DNA of 64,000 nt from Temnopleurus reevesii (GCA_036244855.1 BQKZ01000757.1:30555-94554), one strand, 5' to 3'. Shown: positions 12,100 through 24,659, counted from the stretch's first letter. Made by a program: numbers and translations. Notes: a model not told the origin generated them from the letters alone.

Positions 12100-12262
12100 T
12101 TTTTTCAACCAAGCAACTTTACGTTATACACTGTACCGTTGTATTATTCATGTACAAATATGCTTACTTTGTTATCATGCTTTTATTGCTTTGGTAAAAT
12201 AAGGTTGAATTGAATTGAAAGTTGAATTGAATTGAAAATTGAATTGAATTGAATTGAAATAT
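12100..12262 (+). mobile_element. LINE-like 3' end with (TTGAA)n tail
   Basis: An AT-rich stretch runs into TTGCTTTGGTAAAATAAGG and then repeated TTGAA words from about 12204 to 12262. A short unique 3' end followed by a simple 5-base repeat is typical of non-LTR elements whose tail is a microsatellite. No reverse-transcriptase coding is left upstream, so the assignment is tentative. Confidence 0.35.
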
Positions 12263-15200
12263 AAGTCTTAATTGTAGTGGTGAGCCAAAATGTGCCATGA
12301 ATTCTTTTCTGATGAGTACCCACCAGTGAGTGAACACACATAAAAAGGAAAGCGTGTTTTGAAGTAGTATTGCTTCCCTGTACAATGCAGGTAGATAGTT
12401 ACCTTTACTCCAAATCTTAATTAAAAGTGACCAAAACATGGTGATTGTAATTTTGCATTTCAAGTAGTATTAGGTGAGCGAGATAATGAGGACTTTTAAT
12501 ATTTTCTATGTGTTTAAAAAACGCATTCGTTTATTTTAGAAAAAAAAATCTCGCCCTTCACTTAGTAAACAATCCATTTGTCTTATTTTGTGACCTATTT
12601 GACACGTTTGTCAGTTTCTGTATGTCCAACATATGAACATTGTACATGTATATTTCAGCTCAATGCCTTCTTGAATAAAGAAAATATTGCCTCGTAATTA
12701 TTTATTCCTAAATTCTGTCACGTTTACTTATGAAGTGTAACATCATTTTATGAATATTTCTGACAAGAGGTAAAATGAATCATGCATTTCTTACCATACC
12801 CTAATTAGTCCTTGAACTGCAAATAAACCTCATTTGAATCCGTAAAATGAACATTTGGCCAGAGACTATGCAAAATCCCATTATTATCTTGTGTTGTCCA
12901 CCCCAACAGATTTAAATCGCGAAGTTCATTTTAAATCTTGTCGTAGGGAGAACGAGTAGTTTTTCAAGGATTGATTTGGTTGTTATTTGTTTGGTCATCG
13001 GACGAATTCTGATACTTCTCAAAGTGGAATCTCAACGCCTATCGCAGGGGATTTCCAGGCAGTGTAATAAGCGTGACACTGCAGAAACGAAGTGGAGATG
13101 GCGAGTTGTGATACAACATTGGGGAAAGTAATGCCGCAAATCCAGTATCCGTCCTTTCTGTGGACCCATGCAAAGTATCCACTTAAAATGACCAATATGA
13201 CGATAGTCTTTACGTGCCCTATCCTCATTCATTTTATACGTGTTTCATTGGGGAATATTACTTTGAGAAGTATTTTTCAAAAAAAATAATCTAGTAATGA
13301 AATCACTACCTTGCAAAAATGGCCCCAAATGGGAGCGAAGTGATGGGGGAATTTTCGTTCAATTCCTAATATTTTTGCCATTTTAGCGTAAAAGCAAATG
13401 CTTTTTGCAGCACATGTACATCTTGAAGTGTGAAAAATGTTATCATTTAGTTATCATTGTGTCGAGATTTTATTTTTCTACCATGTCTTCGATCTATGTC
13501 AGAGAAATTATCCTCGTGATAAATTTGCAATTGAAAAGAAATTGCTTGTAAAATAGCTTCAACTTATACAAAAAAGAGATCGATTAAATGCAGAGTAATG
13601 TAACCATAACAAGTGAGAGTGATTTGAAATCATATTGAAGAACCATTACACGACGCGTATATAGACAAAAACAATGCTTAATAATAGAATAGCATTAGAT
13701 CGTCATCCTCATCCCATCATCATACAGATATACAATTTGAAATATTTCGGGAATAACTCTATCAAAACTTTTGTCTATGTAAATGGATGTTTACCTTATA
13801 TATATTAGTTATTTTAAGATAAATCAAATGTTTTCTTCAATCTACAATCGGCAGCAATTGTGCATTGCAGCGAAAATGTGATCCGGAGAGCTCAGCATGA
13901 GAAATGGTTGACAAGATTTACTCTTCTCGTTACAACGGGTTTAGGATGGCATGTCTGTGATCGTATCGATAATTGAAATTATTTTTGGAACAAAATTTCA
14001 AGTAGCTCATTGAGTATTTTTGAAATGGTAAAAAATAGGATGGTGAAAAGATTAATCATACAGAAGAATTAATGTTCTAAAAAAAGATAATCGACACTAA
14101 AAACTAATTTACATCAATGATATGTCTTTAATAAAAACGAACATTTTTTTAATGGTGGAATAAATACATTTCTAAAGAATTTTAGAATGAAGATATAGCT
14201 ATATACAGTAAGAAATAGATACTTGCTTTTTAAAACCCGTTATTTTGGTCAAAAATTGAAATTTCATGCACACGATATGAGATCACTTTACACTTCCCCT
14301 AAAAATGGCAAACTTTATTTTCACTTGATTCTGTAATTTACCATTCGATATCATATATAGTTATAATTTCGTCACCTTCTCATTTGAAAAGTAGCTCAGG
14401 GACAACAGAAATATTATTCGCTTTGTTTTTGTGTGATTATGCCTGAAAAAAATGCCAAAAGAATATTGATGTCTTTGCTCCTATAGGTAAAATGCAAGCG
14501 TCTAGCGAAGAAGTTTTAGCGGGAAACGCACCGATGACAGATTCCTCTTGAAGGGGATTATCGTCTGCGCTTGAGTTTGATATTTAAAGCTCGTCGAGTT
14601 ACAGACTTCCATCGTTGGTGTAACAAAACACCACTATTTGCCTCATCATTTCATATTAACAAGTTGGAGATCATAATTACAGTGAATTGAAAGGAATATA
14701 CTGGAAGATTATGGTTTCGCTTGAAAGGGGTTTCGTGTGAAAAATATGAATACCACGTTTCGCCAAGAATTAGATTATTTTCTAAAAAAAATAAACGGAA
14801 TTGCTAATTCCTTGTCTTTCAGCCGAAGAAAATTGCATGAAGAAAATGAACTATTGTAAAGAGACAAAAGCTTGGTAAAAAGACATAGATAAGTGTTACA
14901 AACGGTGATACAGATTTGTGCTCGATTGCTTATTTCACATTTTCATTTTCTTATTTAAATACAAACAAAAATAAAAATAGAAAACAAGACAATTTTGAAG
15001 ATCTTCGAGAATGTGAAGAAAAGAAAACATTGCTGGTATACCAAAATATTCAAATACTACAACCTTCCAGGCCATACAGAAATGTCTTGCAAAAAGAAAC
15101 AATAAAAAAATATTTGACTCAATTTTCTCTACCTCTTGGATGATGTGCAAGCATAGTGTTCCCTGTTTATTTATATGATCAAAGATTGTATTTGACTATA

Positions 15201-16019
15201 GTTGTGAATTCGTACAGATTGTATATTTGTGTTTTTACTTATTCAATTTGTGCTGTCTTCTTGATGTTAGCAATACCTTACCATTTTGTATGATACAGCT
15301 TAACTTTCAGAATTGCAAGATATTTCAAATGTGTGGGTAAATAATGAATATGAAAGATTAGTAGGAACATAAATTGTTTTAGAAGCCGATTGGCATGATG
15401 ATCTGCTCATAGTTTCTCATTGTTGCTTCGATCCGGTATTGGCAATGGGTTTTGTGTTGTTTTTATTCCCCAAACCATAGCTCTTCTTATTTGTTTATTC
15501 TTTTTATCTTTTGGGTTGAATAAATCAAGACACCCAATTTAAAGAAATTAAAGTAATAGAGAGTATTAAGAGAGAAATTTGCGATAGAGAGAATGCAATG
15601 AAGAGTGAGGGCGTGCCAGCAATTAGTGCAATTTATTTAAACATTCGGAGTATGCAGAGCGATGATTGGTTTAATGTTTTCACCAAGTCAGTCGGGATAT
15701 CAACATTGTGGTAATCGCGCCAAGTCAGGCGAGTTCCTTGTTGCATTCAGGCGGACCGCTTCCCGCTACCCACATGACCTTCTTAGTATGCAAGCCTACA
15801 GTGAAATTCATAACGAAAATTAAAAACAATATCTTTCTCAGAATGCAGAAACTGACAGTGTGGTAACATTTTGTCGAATTGTAATAACATTCGTCATATT
15901 ATCATGGTATGTGCGGACAAAAAAAAATTAGAAGGAGCGGCAGAATTTACCAAGTTTCACATCCAAACATTGACAAGCAAAAAGGAAACATGAATTAAAA
16001 AAAATAATAATTGAAAGCG
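12263..16019. other. AT-rich intergenic DNA
   Basis: No confident gene. A more GC-rich island at 13010-13230 is listed separately. The rest shows only short frames and A/T runs. Confidence 0.45.
13019..13228 (-). CDS. Possible short secreted or exon-like frame
   Basis: A 69-codon minus-strand frame begins MRIGHVKTIVILVILSG, which resembles a signal peptide or single membrane helix. It ends at a stop after GVEIPL. The patch is more GC-rich than its surroundings, and CTTCGTTTCTGCAG inside it could be a splice acceptor. Against it: the start context is weak, another frame is open on each strand over the same bases, and no family is recognised. It could equally be an exon fragment or chance. Confidence 0.15.
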   Translation of the reverse strand: MRIGHVKTIVILVILSGYFAWVHRKDGYWICGITFPNVVSQLAISTSFLQCHAYYTAWKSPAIGVEIPL

Positions 16020-16140
16020 CATCTCCAAGATGCTGTGAAAAAAAACACAGGCCCACTCGGGCATAGGAATCGAATCCAAGATCTCCTGAAAGTGTCTTAC
16101 CACTACACCTCCGAGAGACGAAGGCGGTGGCAGGCTCGAT
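16020..16140 (-). mobile_element. tRNA-derived SINE head, degenerate
   Basis: The minus strand contains an A-box-like GGTGTAGTGGTAAGAC and, about 35 bases on, a B-box-like GATTCGATTCC. CTCGG and CCGAG could pair as an acceptor-stem relic. The tRNA-like part is only about 60 bases, too short for a working tRNA, and is followed by an A-rich segment (TTTTTTTT on the + strand reads as A on the minus). This is the usual anatomy of a tRNA-derived SINE. Confidence 0.45.
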
Positions 16141-17650
16141 TCTTATAATAGCAGCAGATAAAATGGTTTTTGTGTTTTGTAGGTAATAATTGAAATAATT
16201 CTTGCGATATCCCAAGAATACATGAATAGATATTGACAGTGTGTCTCCGAGATTCGAGAATAAAATTCCAGCCGTTGCCGTATGAAACCAATGAATTTTG
16301 TGCTGCTGTTCAATAGTTTTTAATTATGCTTAAATAACTAAACTTAAAATGATATTAACGATGGCTCCTGAAGGAGCGAAAGAATCAACTTTCGGAGCAG
16401 AACAAACTTAATATGTATATGGAAGTGCAATGAAAGAGTGTCTGAAATGGAAAAATACTATTGTGCATCAACCAATGGCGGGCTAAAGAAAAGCAAACTC
16501 GACGAAAAATTCATATATCTAAAAATCTTTAAAAAAAAAGACAGCCATAAAACTACCAAACAATATTGCCCGTGATTGATAAGTTATAAGTTATTATCAG
16601 CAAGGTACGATTGGTGTAAGGAGGGTGGGCATTATAGGGTGGCGTATTCATAAATAGCTGCATCATGCTATTACTGAAGATGTTTGCAAAGGTTTCAATT
16701 ACATCTCAAATCATTGGAGAAAAGTAACTATAGAGAGCGTGGTCCATTCTTTGAACCGCTCATCAAATGAAAGTGATGAAGAATTATGTACTTCTTGGAT
16801 TACGAATATGTGGATCTTAAATCTCGCTCTTGGTATGATCATAGTCATGAAATACATTAAGCCTATATTCAGATATTTTATTGCGGTATTATTTGATGAA
16901 GTTTCCACATTACAGTATGTTCTCCGTTGCTTCATTTCTGGAATACTATAAACATGGCATATTTCAAAGCACTTATTTTCCTTGAAAGAATAACAGTTTC
17001 CTTTTTTTTTTTGGATATGATATGATATTTAATAAAAACTTTCTTCCAATGAAGCATTTCTAACTAATCATATACATGTAGTACAATATCCACTAATTGG
17101 AATAAAATATGAATACTGGTTACAGGGTCTAGATCATTTCAAAACATTTGGCGTCCAAAATCCAATAGCGGATATCTATGGTGTTTTGTTGTTTTGGTTT
17201 ATGTTTCGATGGTGCTGTCCTTTTTATTTGCCCATGAAACACAAAACCACAACAAAACAATTCATGTAAGTCTTCCATGAAGCAGGAAAAGTATATTTTT
17301 GAAGAAAAAATGAAACATACATGCATAGAAATGTAGGGATTTTTGTTTTTTGCTAATGTAATTCATGAGAAACTTAATTCCGATTGAAATTTAGGTCAAA
17401 GTAGCGGACGTTCATAATCATTCTAGGAAACGGTTTACACATTAATGGTTTATTAATCACGCACATAGATATGATGGAATATTGAAATTACTGTACTATA
17501 TCTGGTCGTATATACCCAAAATGGTGTGGAAGTGTACAGCGTTATAACGAACAGTTATTCTTGTTATAGAGTATTAAATTAAAGGGAAACCGACCCCTGG
17601 AATTATCGTGCTGTCATTGAATGAAGAAAAATCAGATCAACAAACTTTGA

Positions 17651-18128
17651 AAATTTGAGCGAATTCGGACGACCCGTTCAAAAGTTATGAATTTTTAAAG
17701 TCACAGAGATTTGATGATTACTGCCGCTCATGGGGATACGTGCGATCGGCAACACCGACGGAATCTGTGACGTCATGTCGGACAACTCCTCATTCACTTT
17801 GTACATAAGAATATTGAAAATGGATTAATGTAAAATTTGGAGTAATGTTGCAACATGAATTTTTTCTATAGGCATGCAGAATCAATACAGAAATGCTATA
17901 CCCCAACCGAAAATTGGCCTTTTGTTGACTTTTTCGAGAAAAAAAAGAGAAAATGTGACATTTTGTATACAGAGTGAATGAGGAGTTGTCCGACACGACG
18001 TCACAGATTCCGTTAAATTTGCCGATCGCACGGATCCCCATGAGCAGATGAGCGGCAGTGATCGTCATATCTCTGTGACTTTGAAAATTCATAACTTTTG
18101 AACGGGTCGTCCGAATTTGCTCAAATGT
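17651..18128. mobile_element. Foldback inverted-repeat element
   Basis: The left arm (about 17651-17804) and right arm (about 17964-18128) are reverse complements with few mismatches, separated by a spacer of roughly 160 bases. Shared landmarks are AATTCGGACGACCCGTTC, CACTGCCGCTCAT and CGGACAACTCCTCATTCAC. The right arm has a short internal duplication of about 8 bases. A CRE-like TGACGTCA sits in the left arm (17768-17775), with a one-base variant in the right. No transposase is encoded, so it is non-autonomous. No target-site duplication was found. Confidence 0.8.
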
Positions 18129-18443
18129 TCAGCGTTTATTCATAATTATTTTTTAGGAGTGATTGACAAATTGCCACAAGTGATATCAAGATAGTAATTT
18201 AGATTTGAAATAGTTTTAATGGTGTTCCCTACTAAGCAAAAAAAAAACCTGAAAACAAAATAGTATAAAAAATATCTAAAACAATTGGGCAAATTGAGGA
18301 AAATAATGTACATCACCTTGTAATGATCGAGAAAAAAATGAGTTCACCTATAACTGACAAAGTATGAAATGAATTTGAATCACAATTGTTTTCATTCATT
18401 TATTTGTCGCTATAGACAGGATGGCCCATCCAGTATTTTGGTC

Positions 18444-18483
<40 letters not shown>

Positions 18484-18696
18484 TAGCGCAGAAACTATAT
18501 CAATATATTCTACTGCGCTTAAAAGACTCTTAACTAAAGTAAAGACATGAGTGGTAAAGTAGACTTGTTATAATGGCATGTAAAAGAGATATGTTTTAAG
18601 CTTTGATTTGAATGTGTTTAGTGAGGATGAATTTCGTATATCGATAGGTAGTTTATTCCAGAGTTTGGGCGCTGCACATGCAAGATTACGAAACAT
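18444..18696 (-). mobile_element. 5'-truncated LINE 3' end with (ATT)n tail
   Basis: On the minus strand the frame reads NLACAAPKLWNKLPIDIR then SSSLNTFKSKLKTYLF and stops at 18568. The A-A-P-x-LWN-x-LP-x-x-IR pattern followed by F-K-x-x-L-K-x-x-LF is the usual C-terminus of CR1/L2-type non-LTR reverse transcriptase proteins. After the stop comes a short tail with a GCGC hairpin (GCGCAG...CTGCGCTATATAAG), then (ATT)n, seen as (AAT)n at 18444-18477 on the + strand. Similarity stops near 18697, as in a 5'-truncated insertion. Confidence 0.75.
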
Positions 18697-21600
18697 ATGT
18701 ATATAGAAAATAAACAAATTAAAGTGAATAAACATATAATTTGAATAAATCAAAATTATATTAAAAATAAGTTAATTAACTTAGTAAAAAAGAGTCATAA
18801 GATACAAATATAATTATTTACAAGAATCATTTACAAGAATAGTACGGGGTGAATTCGGATAAAAAATATTGCTTGCGTTCGAAAAAATTACGGGCAATTT
18901 GAAATAATCAATGACAAAATACAGTAAGTATAAAGGAAATAATAAGAATATTGCATAGTCATAAGGAACAAATACATTTACAAGAATACTGTGAAAATGT
19001 TGATAAAATTAAAGGCGTTAAATAACATGATTTTCGGTTTAAAAAAATTTCAATCGCTTGATTTTAAATGTTGTATCTGATACAGGGACCACGGTCACGG
19101 TGCTTAAGTGTTAGAGGCTGCAGTCTCCTCCCCAAGTACACACACGCACAGTTTAAAAACGTTCCATTGTTCTCGGAATAATAATTGGAAAAACATCAAA
19201 TTTCGGTACAAAAAAAATAAAGATTCGGAAGATTTTTTAAACAAGCACACCATATGGGAATTTCAGTCCATGGTACACTAAGCTTCATTTCATGAATATC
19301 TTACGATTTCCTCATTTTTGCATACGTTGTTGCTTTTTCATCAATCCAAACTTAATAACACTCACCAGACAGCTTTGTTAAATAATGTCTTTAAAATCAG
19401 TGGTAACATATCAATTGGATATACGTTAAAGTGAATAATTTCCTCGAGCAGTTATGAGAACCATCTTTCATATATGCTTTAGTAACCGTATAAGCTTGCC
19501 GAGTTGCCGAGAGTTCAATGATTCTCATTTGAAAAGTTAATAATAGTAACACTTACTAACCACTTACAGGAAAAGCTTTATGCAGAAGGGTCGGTTACGA
19601 AAAAAAAACCCGAGTTGTTACTTCGTGCCGTCCAAGTACTTTGGTTAGTAATCCGAGTTAAATTCATGTTTTATGATTGGCAAGTCAGTACGGTAAGGGC
19701 TGGTTTGAAAAAATAAATGCTCGAGTAAAAATGCGGTGGAAATTTTCAAAATATGCAAAACTTGAAGCATTATCCTGGAACGTTACCCTTACTTTCACTT
19801 TACAAATACCAAACGTAATATGCTTGACTGCTGGACATTGTTACACATTTCTGTATCTAGTTTAGTTATTTTTTATTGCCAATGTCGCCTAAAATATAAA
19901 GTGTTATGTTATAGGACTACATAATGTTGGGGTATCGCACGGACACCTTCTCACTTTTTCCTCGCAACCTAAACACTCTTGGTGATCAAAAGGAATGTAG
20001 TGAATTAGACTTCGGTCATCTCTAAACTCTCAAAAAATAAATTTCATCGGCGACATCCGAGCAGGCCAGAAATCAGACGATCGCTGGTTCTTAGTTGTGA
20101 CCAGGGCTTTTTTTCTTCTTTTGAGTAGTTCGGACCTGAACAATGGAACATTATTGAACGACAATACATGACATCCAGTTGGCATATGTCATTTTTTTTG
20201 CTATCTCGAGCAAGCCTCGGGCAAGCTTTTGGGTTGTCAAGAACAACTTTTTGTTCAGATAACGCATAAAAATTCGTAAGTATATTGACAATCCTCCTTT
20301 TGAATTCAATGTCATGTCAGCCGTTATCTTTGTGCAAATATACATCCAATGGATCAAGTGGGCGCCAAATTAGAACTGTTCAACTACAATATAGCAGGCC
20401 AAATATAAATCACAGATATGAGTACTCTTTTTTAATAATGTAGTTATATCGATGAGGTCAATTAGGTATTAAATCCACTATGATGGAATCAAAATATTAA
20501 TGACTGTGTATATTTTGGCTTCTATCGGGTTGAACATAGGTAGGGCGAAATGTACTTCAAACATATTTCAAGCAAAAAAAAGTGAATAAAAGGTCTTCAC
20601 TTATTTTCGTCACATCTTCTTTATTTTTATTCTTCTTTAAAAAGAATCAAATGTTTTTAGGTATGTTTTCAATAGACAGATTTTACTGATATATTTCTTC
20701 TAAACGACCGCAGTTATGTGGTATATCTTAAACCTTATATGAACAACAATTTAACTACAATACTTGGAATCCAGTTTGCATACATTACTTGTTGTTCTTG
20801 TTGTCAAAACAAACTTTGTTTGTAGAGTACGCATAACATTTGCATCAATTAGTAAAACCGCCTATTCTCACGAAACAACTTGTACTGAGCAAGTTCGTAC
20901 GGGTGAACCCCCAATTACGTTAATCGCATTATGACTGATACTAATCGTGACAATAATCGTGTTTCAATTTGTTGAATTAGTGGTGTGCAGTGCAATTAAC
21001 GGACGTGGAGAACAACGTAATATCCTCTGAAAACAAGCGATGATCAAACTTGACCCAGATAATAGACAACTATTATAATTGGTTTGTTTCCCGTAAATTG
21101 GTCTTCCAACATAGCGGGATAATTAATGCCGTTGTGTCTGATGAAACGAACCACCTGTGCTGAAAGCAATTTAGTCCCATGAATTGATGTAAAGTGATTG
21201 TAAAGTTGTTAAGTTGCATTAACATGTCTGTCAGTCTATTTATGGAGAGTGGAAATCTTTACGCCTCTATTGTTTATATCGCGGATCTATAAATGGTCGT
21301 AAATACTGTACCCTCTTTACAGAAGTAGATCCAAACACTATTTATATAGATAAATGTATTGTGTACTTTAATTTTATTCATATAATTTCATATAATGTTC
21401 GATCATCCCAGCATAGTTTAAATTCATCCAAAAATTTCTCGACAATCCCGCAAAGGGCTAAACTACCGTTTATGATAAAAACGGGTATTCATAATTTATA
21501 ACGTTGGTTAAAAGATGAAATAACCTTTTTCAATTAAGAAAACAATTAAGATAGGATAAATACTATATATGGTCATCGCAGAATGGGAATTCCTTTACCG

Positions 21601-21771
21601 CTTTATTTACAATATTTTGTTAATCAAGATATTTATTTTGTATCTGGACCTCTTGGAAGAACAGAGGTATTTATTAAATTTTTTCTGAAAGGGCAATCCA
21701 GCCAATCTTATTAATTGCAATTTATTTTTTACACATGTAAATTTGTCAAATGTATACTGATTTTGTATTAT
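18697..21771. other. AT-rich intergenic DNA with a faint internal duplication
   Basis: Segments near 20140-20290 and 20735-20860 share an ordered series of words (ACAATAC, ATCCAGTT, GCATA, TTGTCAA, ACGCATAA), so they look like a diverged repeat pair about 600 bases apart. No gene is seen. Confidence 0.4.
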
Positions 21772-21786
21772 GTTATATGTTATATG
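21772..21786 (+). repeat. Left 15-bp flanking direct repeat
   Basis: GTTATATGTTATATG immediately precedes the palindromic array and is repeated exactly at 22641-22655 after it. This is consistent with a target-site duplication. Its internal 7-base period (GTTATAT twice) means the true duplicated length could be shorter. Confidence 0.7.
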
Positions 21787-22640
21787 GGGGTCCGCTCGCT
21801 ATTCATAAGGATCGCCATTCATAATAACTCATAAGGGTCCCTATTCATAAAACAAAAAATGGTCGCTATTCATAAGGGTCCCTATTCATAAAACAAAAAG
21901 AGGTTCGCTATTCATAAAGGTCATTATTCATAAGGGTCGCTATTCATAATAGAAGAAGAGGGTCGCTATCCATAATCAGAGAATGGGGTCGCTATTCATA
22001 ATAGAAGAAGAGGGTCGATATTCATAATCAGAGAATGGGGTCGCTATTCATAATAGAAGAAGAGGGTCGATATTCATAATCAGAGAATGGGGTCGCTATT
22101 CATAATCAGCGAAGAGGGTCGTTATTCATAATAAAAGAAGAGGGTAAATAGCGAGCCTATTTCTCCATTATGAATAGCGACCCTATTTCCCCATTATGAA
22201 TAGCAAACCTCTTCTGTGATTATGAATATCGACCCCTATGAACAATGGCCTTTATGAATAGCGACCCTATTCTCCCATTATGAATAGAGACTCTCTTCTC
22301 CCATTATGAAAAGCGACCTTTATGAATAACGACCCCTATTTGTTATTATAAATAGCGAACCGCTTTCTGAATTATGTATAGCGACCCTTATGAGTTATTA
22401 AAAAAAGCGGTCCTTATGTATAGTGACCCTTATGTGTTGTTATGAATAGCGACCCTCTTTTCCTATTATGAATAGCGATCCTTATGAATAATTGTCCTCA
22501 TGCCTTTATGAATAGTGACCCTCTTTTCACTTTATGAATAGCGACCCTTCGGGTATAGGAATTTAAATGTTATGAATAGCGGTCCTAATGAGTCATTGAT
22601 ACTTATGAATAGCAGTCCTTATAAATAGGGGGGTTACCCC
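21787..22640. mobile_element. Palindromic array of 26-bp units (foldback element)
   Basis: The left half carries GGTCGCTATTCATAA units in one orientation and the right half carries TTATGAATAGCGACC units in the other, turning at about 22150. From about 21938 to 22145 the left units are 26 bases long and alternate between a TAGAAGAAGAGG and a CAGAGAATGGG ending, giving a 52-base higher-order repeat. The right arm is more diverged and has units of uneven length. The outer ends begin GGGGT and end ACCCC. No protein is encoded. The design (long inverted arms built from short tandem repeats, with a flanking duplication) recalls the TU foldback family described in sea urchin, but identity with it is not shown. 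Confidence 0.75.
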
Positions 22641-22655
22641 GTTATATGTTATATG
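22641..22655 (+). repeat. Right 15-bp flanking direct repeat
   Basis: Exact copy of 21772-21786 on the other side of the palindrome. The sequence beyond continues as a LINE-like 3' end, so the element appears to have inserted into older repeat DNA. Confidence 0.7.
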
Positions 22656-22700
22656 TCTTTTTACTGATTGGAAATAAAGTACAATACAATACAATATAAC
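22656..22700 (+). mobile_element. LINE-like 3' end with (ACAAT)n tail
   Basis: GATTGGAAATAAAGTACAAT followed by two more ACAAT words resembles a non-LTR 3' end with a simple tail. It probably continues the sequence interrupted at 21772. No coding remnant is visible. Confidence 0.3.
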
Positions 22701-23609
22701 GTTGAAACCATGGAAGCTGGGCAATGATCATTAAAAAAAAAAAATTCCTTCTGAGCATTACAATGTTTTTAATTAATACTGTATCATTCACGAAGTGTGC
22801 CCTAAGTAAAATGTCAAAAGGATGATAGTTCTCTACCTTTTAACGAATCTCACCTGGGTTTCTTGATCTCCAGTGGGTCAGTTCATGATTACAAAATGAC
22901 AAATCTTCTTCCTCTTTCTCAACCAGGTATTCATTTACATCTAAATTAAGTTTATGACATTGATGGTTAAGAGGTCAACTGTCTTCCCAAGTATTATAAA
23001 ATGACTTTCCTGCGCTTCGAGCAATGGTCTAGATACATGGCCTCATTTTGACGTCTTCATTAGAAGTTACTTCAACTATACCCATCCTCCAACTATCCAT
23101 GTTTTTACAGTGAATAAATAAAGTTGACCAACCAACAGACCTCAAAAGCAGAATTAAGAATTTTATACTTTTAGGGGAAAATAAGCAGTTATGATTGTGG
23201 ATGTGATTACGAATAGATTTTATTCCAAACGGTGAAATTCGACATTTAACTCTAGCTCAAAAGTGGGATATGTTTCCAAATGAATGTTCTTTAAGATAAT
23301 CATCAATCAAAAATTTACCTTTAAGTTCATAGCTCAACCACATTACCCGATTTAGCTATGTTTACCCTTGAAACAAGAGAACAGATAACTGCAGATGAGA
23401 TGATTATTGTATACATGTGTTTCTTGTTGGCATCAATTCACAGATCAATAATAGAATCCTTCCCTTGTTAATCACGGGTTACTACAGGATAAGTTCAAGC
23501 TGTGATGCGTTTTCCCACCCAATCTTTATACGTCTCTACTTCCGCTTCTCTTTCACCTCTCTATAGTTTAACCCTAAAGTTCAATTACCCCTACCCACTC
23601 AACCATCCA
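22701..23609. other. Intergenic DNA, no gene seen
   Basis: Only short frames. No structured repeat or promoter cluster was recognised. Confidence 0.45.
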
Positions 23610-24075
23610 TTCAAACACACACGCACACACACACACACACCTGCGCGCGCACACTCAAATTTCCCCTCCTTAGTTCTCTTCCCTTATTGCACTTCATCTT
23701 TCTCCCACCCACATACCTACAAACACACATACACACAGTTTGTGAGATAGAGAGATAGAAAGGGTGCTGCGTGTGTGAGAGAGATAAATTATGTGTGTGT
23801 ATGTGTGTGTGTGATAGAGGGGAGGGGGAGAAAGAGGGATAGAAATTGAGGTCCATGTTCCAAATTCACCCACATAATTTGGATTTTTCGTCCCTCTACT
23901 AAATTCCCCCTCCCATTTTTCTTCACCCCACCACGCACACACACAAACAACTTCTTTCGCACACACATGCCACTTCTTTCGCAAACAAATACATCTTCAC
24001 ACACACACATACAAACACACACACACACACAAACACAAACACATATAACCGCACACACATGCACGCACGCACGCG
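23610..24075. repeat. Compound CA/GT/GA microsatellite cluster
   Basis: CA-rich runs (about 23615-23660 and 23936-24065) flank a GA and GT-rich centre (23740-23830), so purine and pyrimidine strand polarity switches twice. The long Cys/Val or His/Thr frames over it are repeat artefacts. Confidence 0.9.
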
Positions 24076-24351
24076 CCGTTCATACATACACTTTCTTATT
24101 CTCTTTATTTCGTAATAATTTGTCTGAAAATACTGTACAGTCATTATGAAAAAAATAAAGAGGAAGATGAGAAAGACGGAAACTGGAAGCTATAGAGAGT
24201 GTATCTCAAAGAACTTTACACTTTTAAAAAGTTTGTCAACAAATTTAGTTCTAGAGGTTTTATTGATTGTTTCATGTTTACGGGTGCTCAATAGCCTCAT
24301 CTATCAAGTGGAGAAAAATGATAAAAATTTCACGCATAGCTGAACACTCTG

Positions 24352-24659
24352 GGCCGTATTCTGATATCAGGTTTAACTTAAACTCGATTCTAAAGCTGTG
24401 GTTTAAGTATGAGTAGCCCAAAGTGCCAAAACTTTATTTAAACTGTATATGTTAACTGCTCTCTTTTCCCATGCTCTAAATATGTAAAAAAAAAAATATT
24501 TAAGTTTTTATTCCAAGACAGTTTTAAATACTATGAGTGCCAAATATGCTGGTAAATTAAACAACGACTGTTATAGATTCAAGCCTCTTTTGGCTTCCCA
24601 TACTTAAACCACAGATTTAAACTCTAGTTTAAGTTAAACCTGACATCAGAATACTGGCC
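24352..24659. mobile_element. 308-bp palindromic MITE
   Basis: The ends are near-perfect inverted repeats: GGCCGTATTCTGATATCAGG at the left and, read on the other strand from the right, GGCCAGTATTCTGATGTCAG. Similarity continues inward for about 60 bases (GTTTAACTTAAACT; GTGGTTTAAGTATG), and weaker pairing extends further. There is no coding capacity. A clear target-site duplication is not visible, so the superfamily is left open. Confidence 0.85.
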
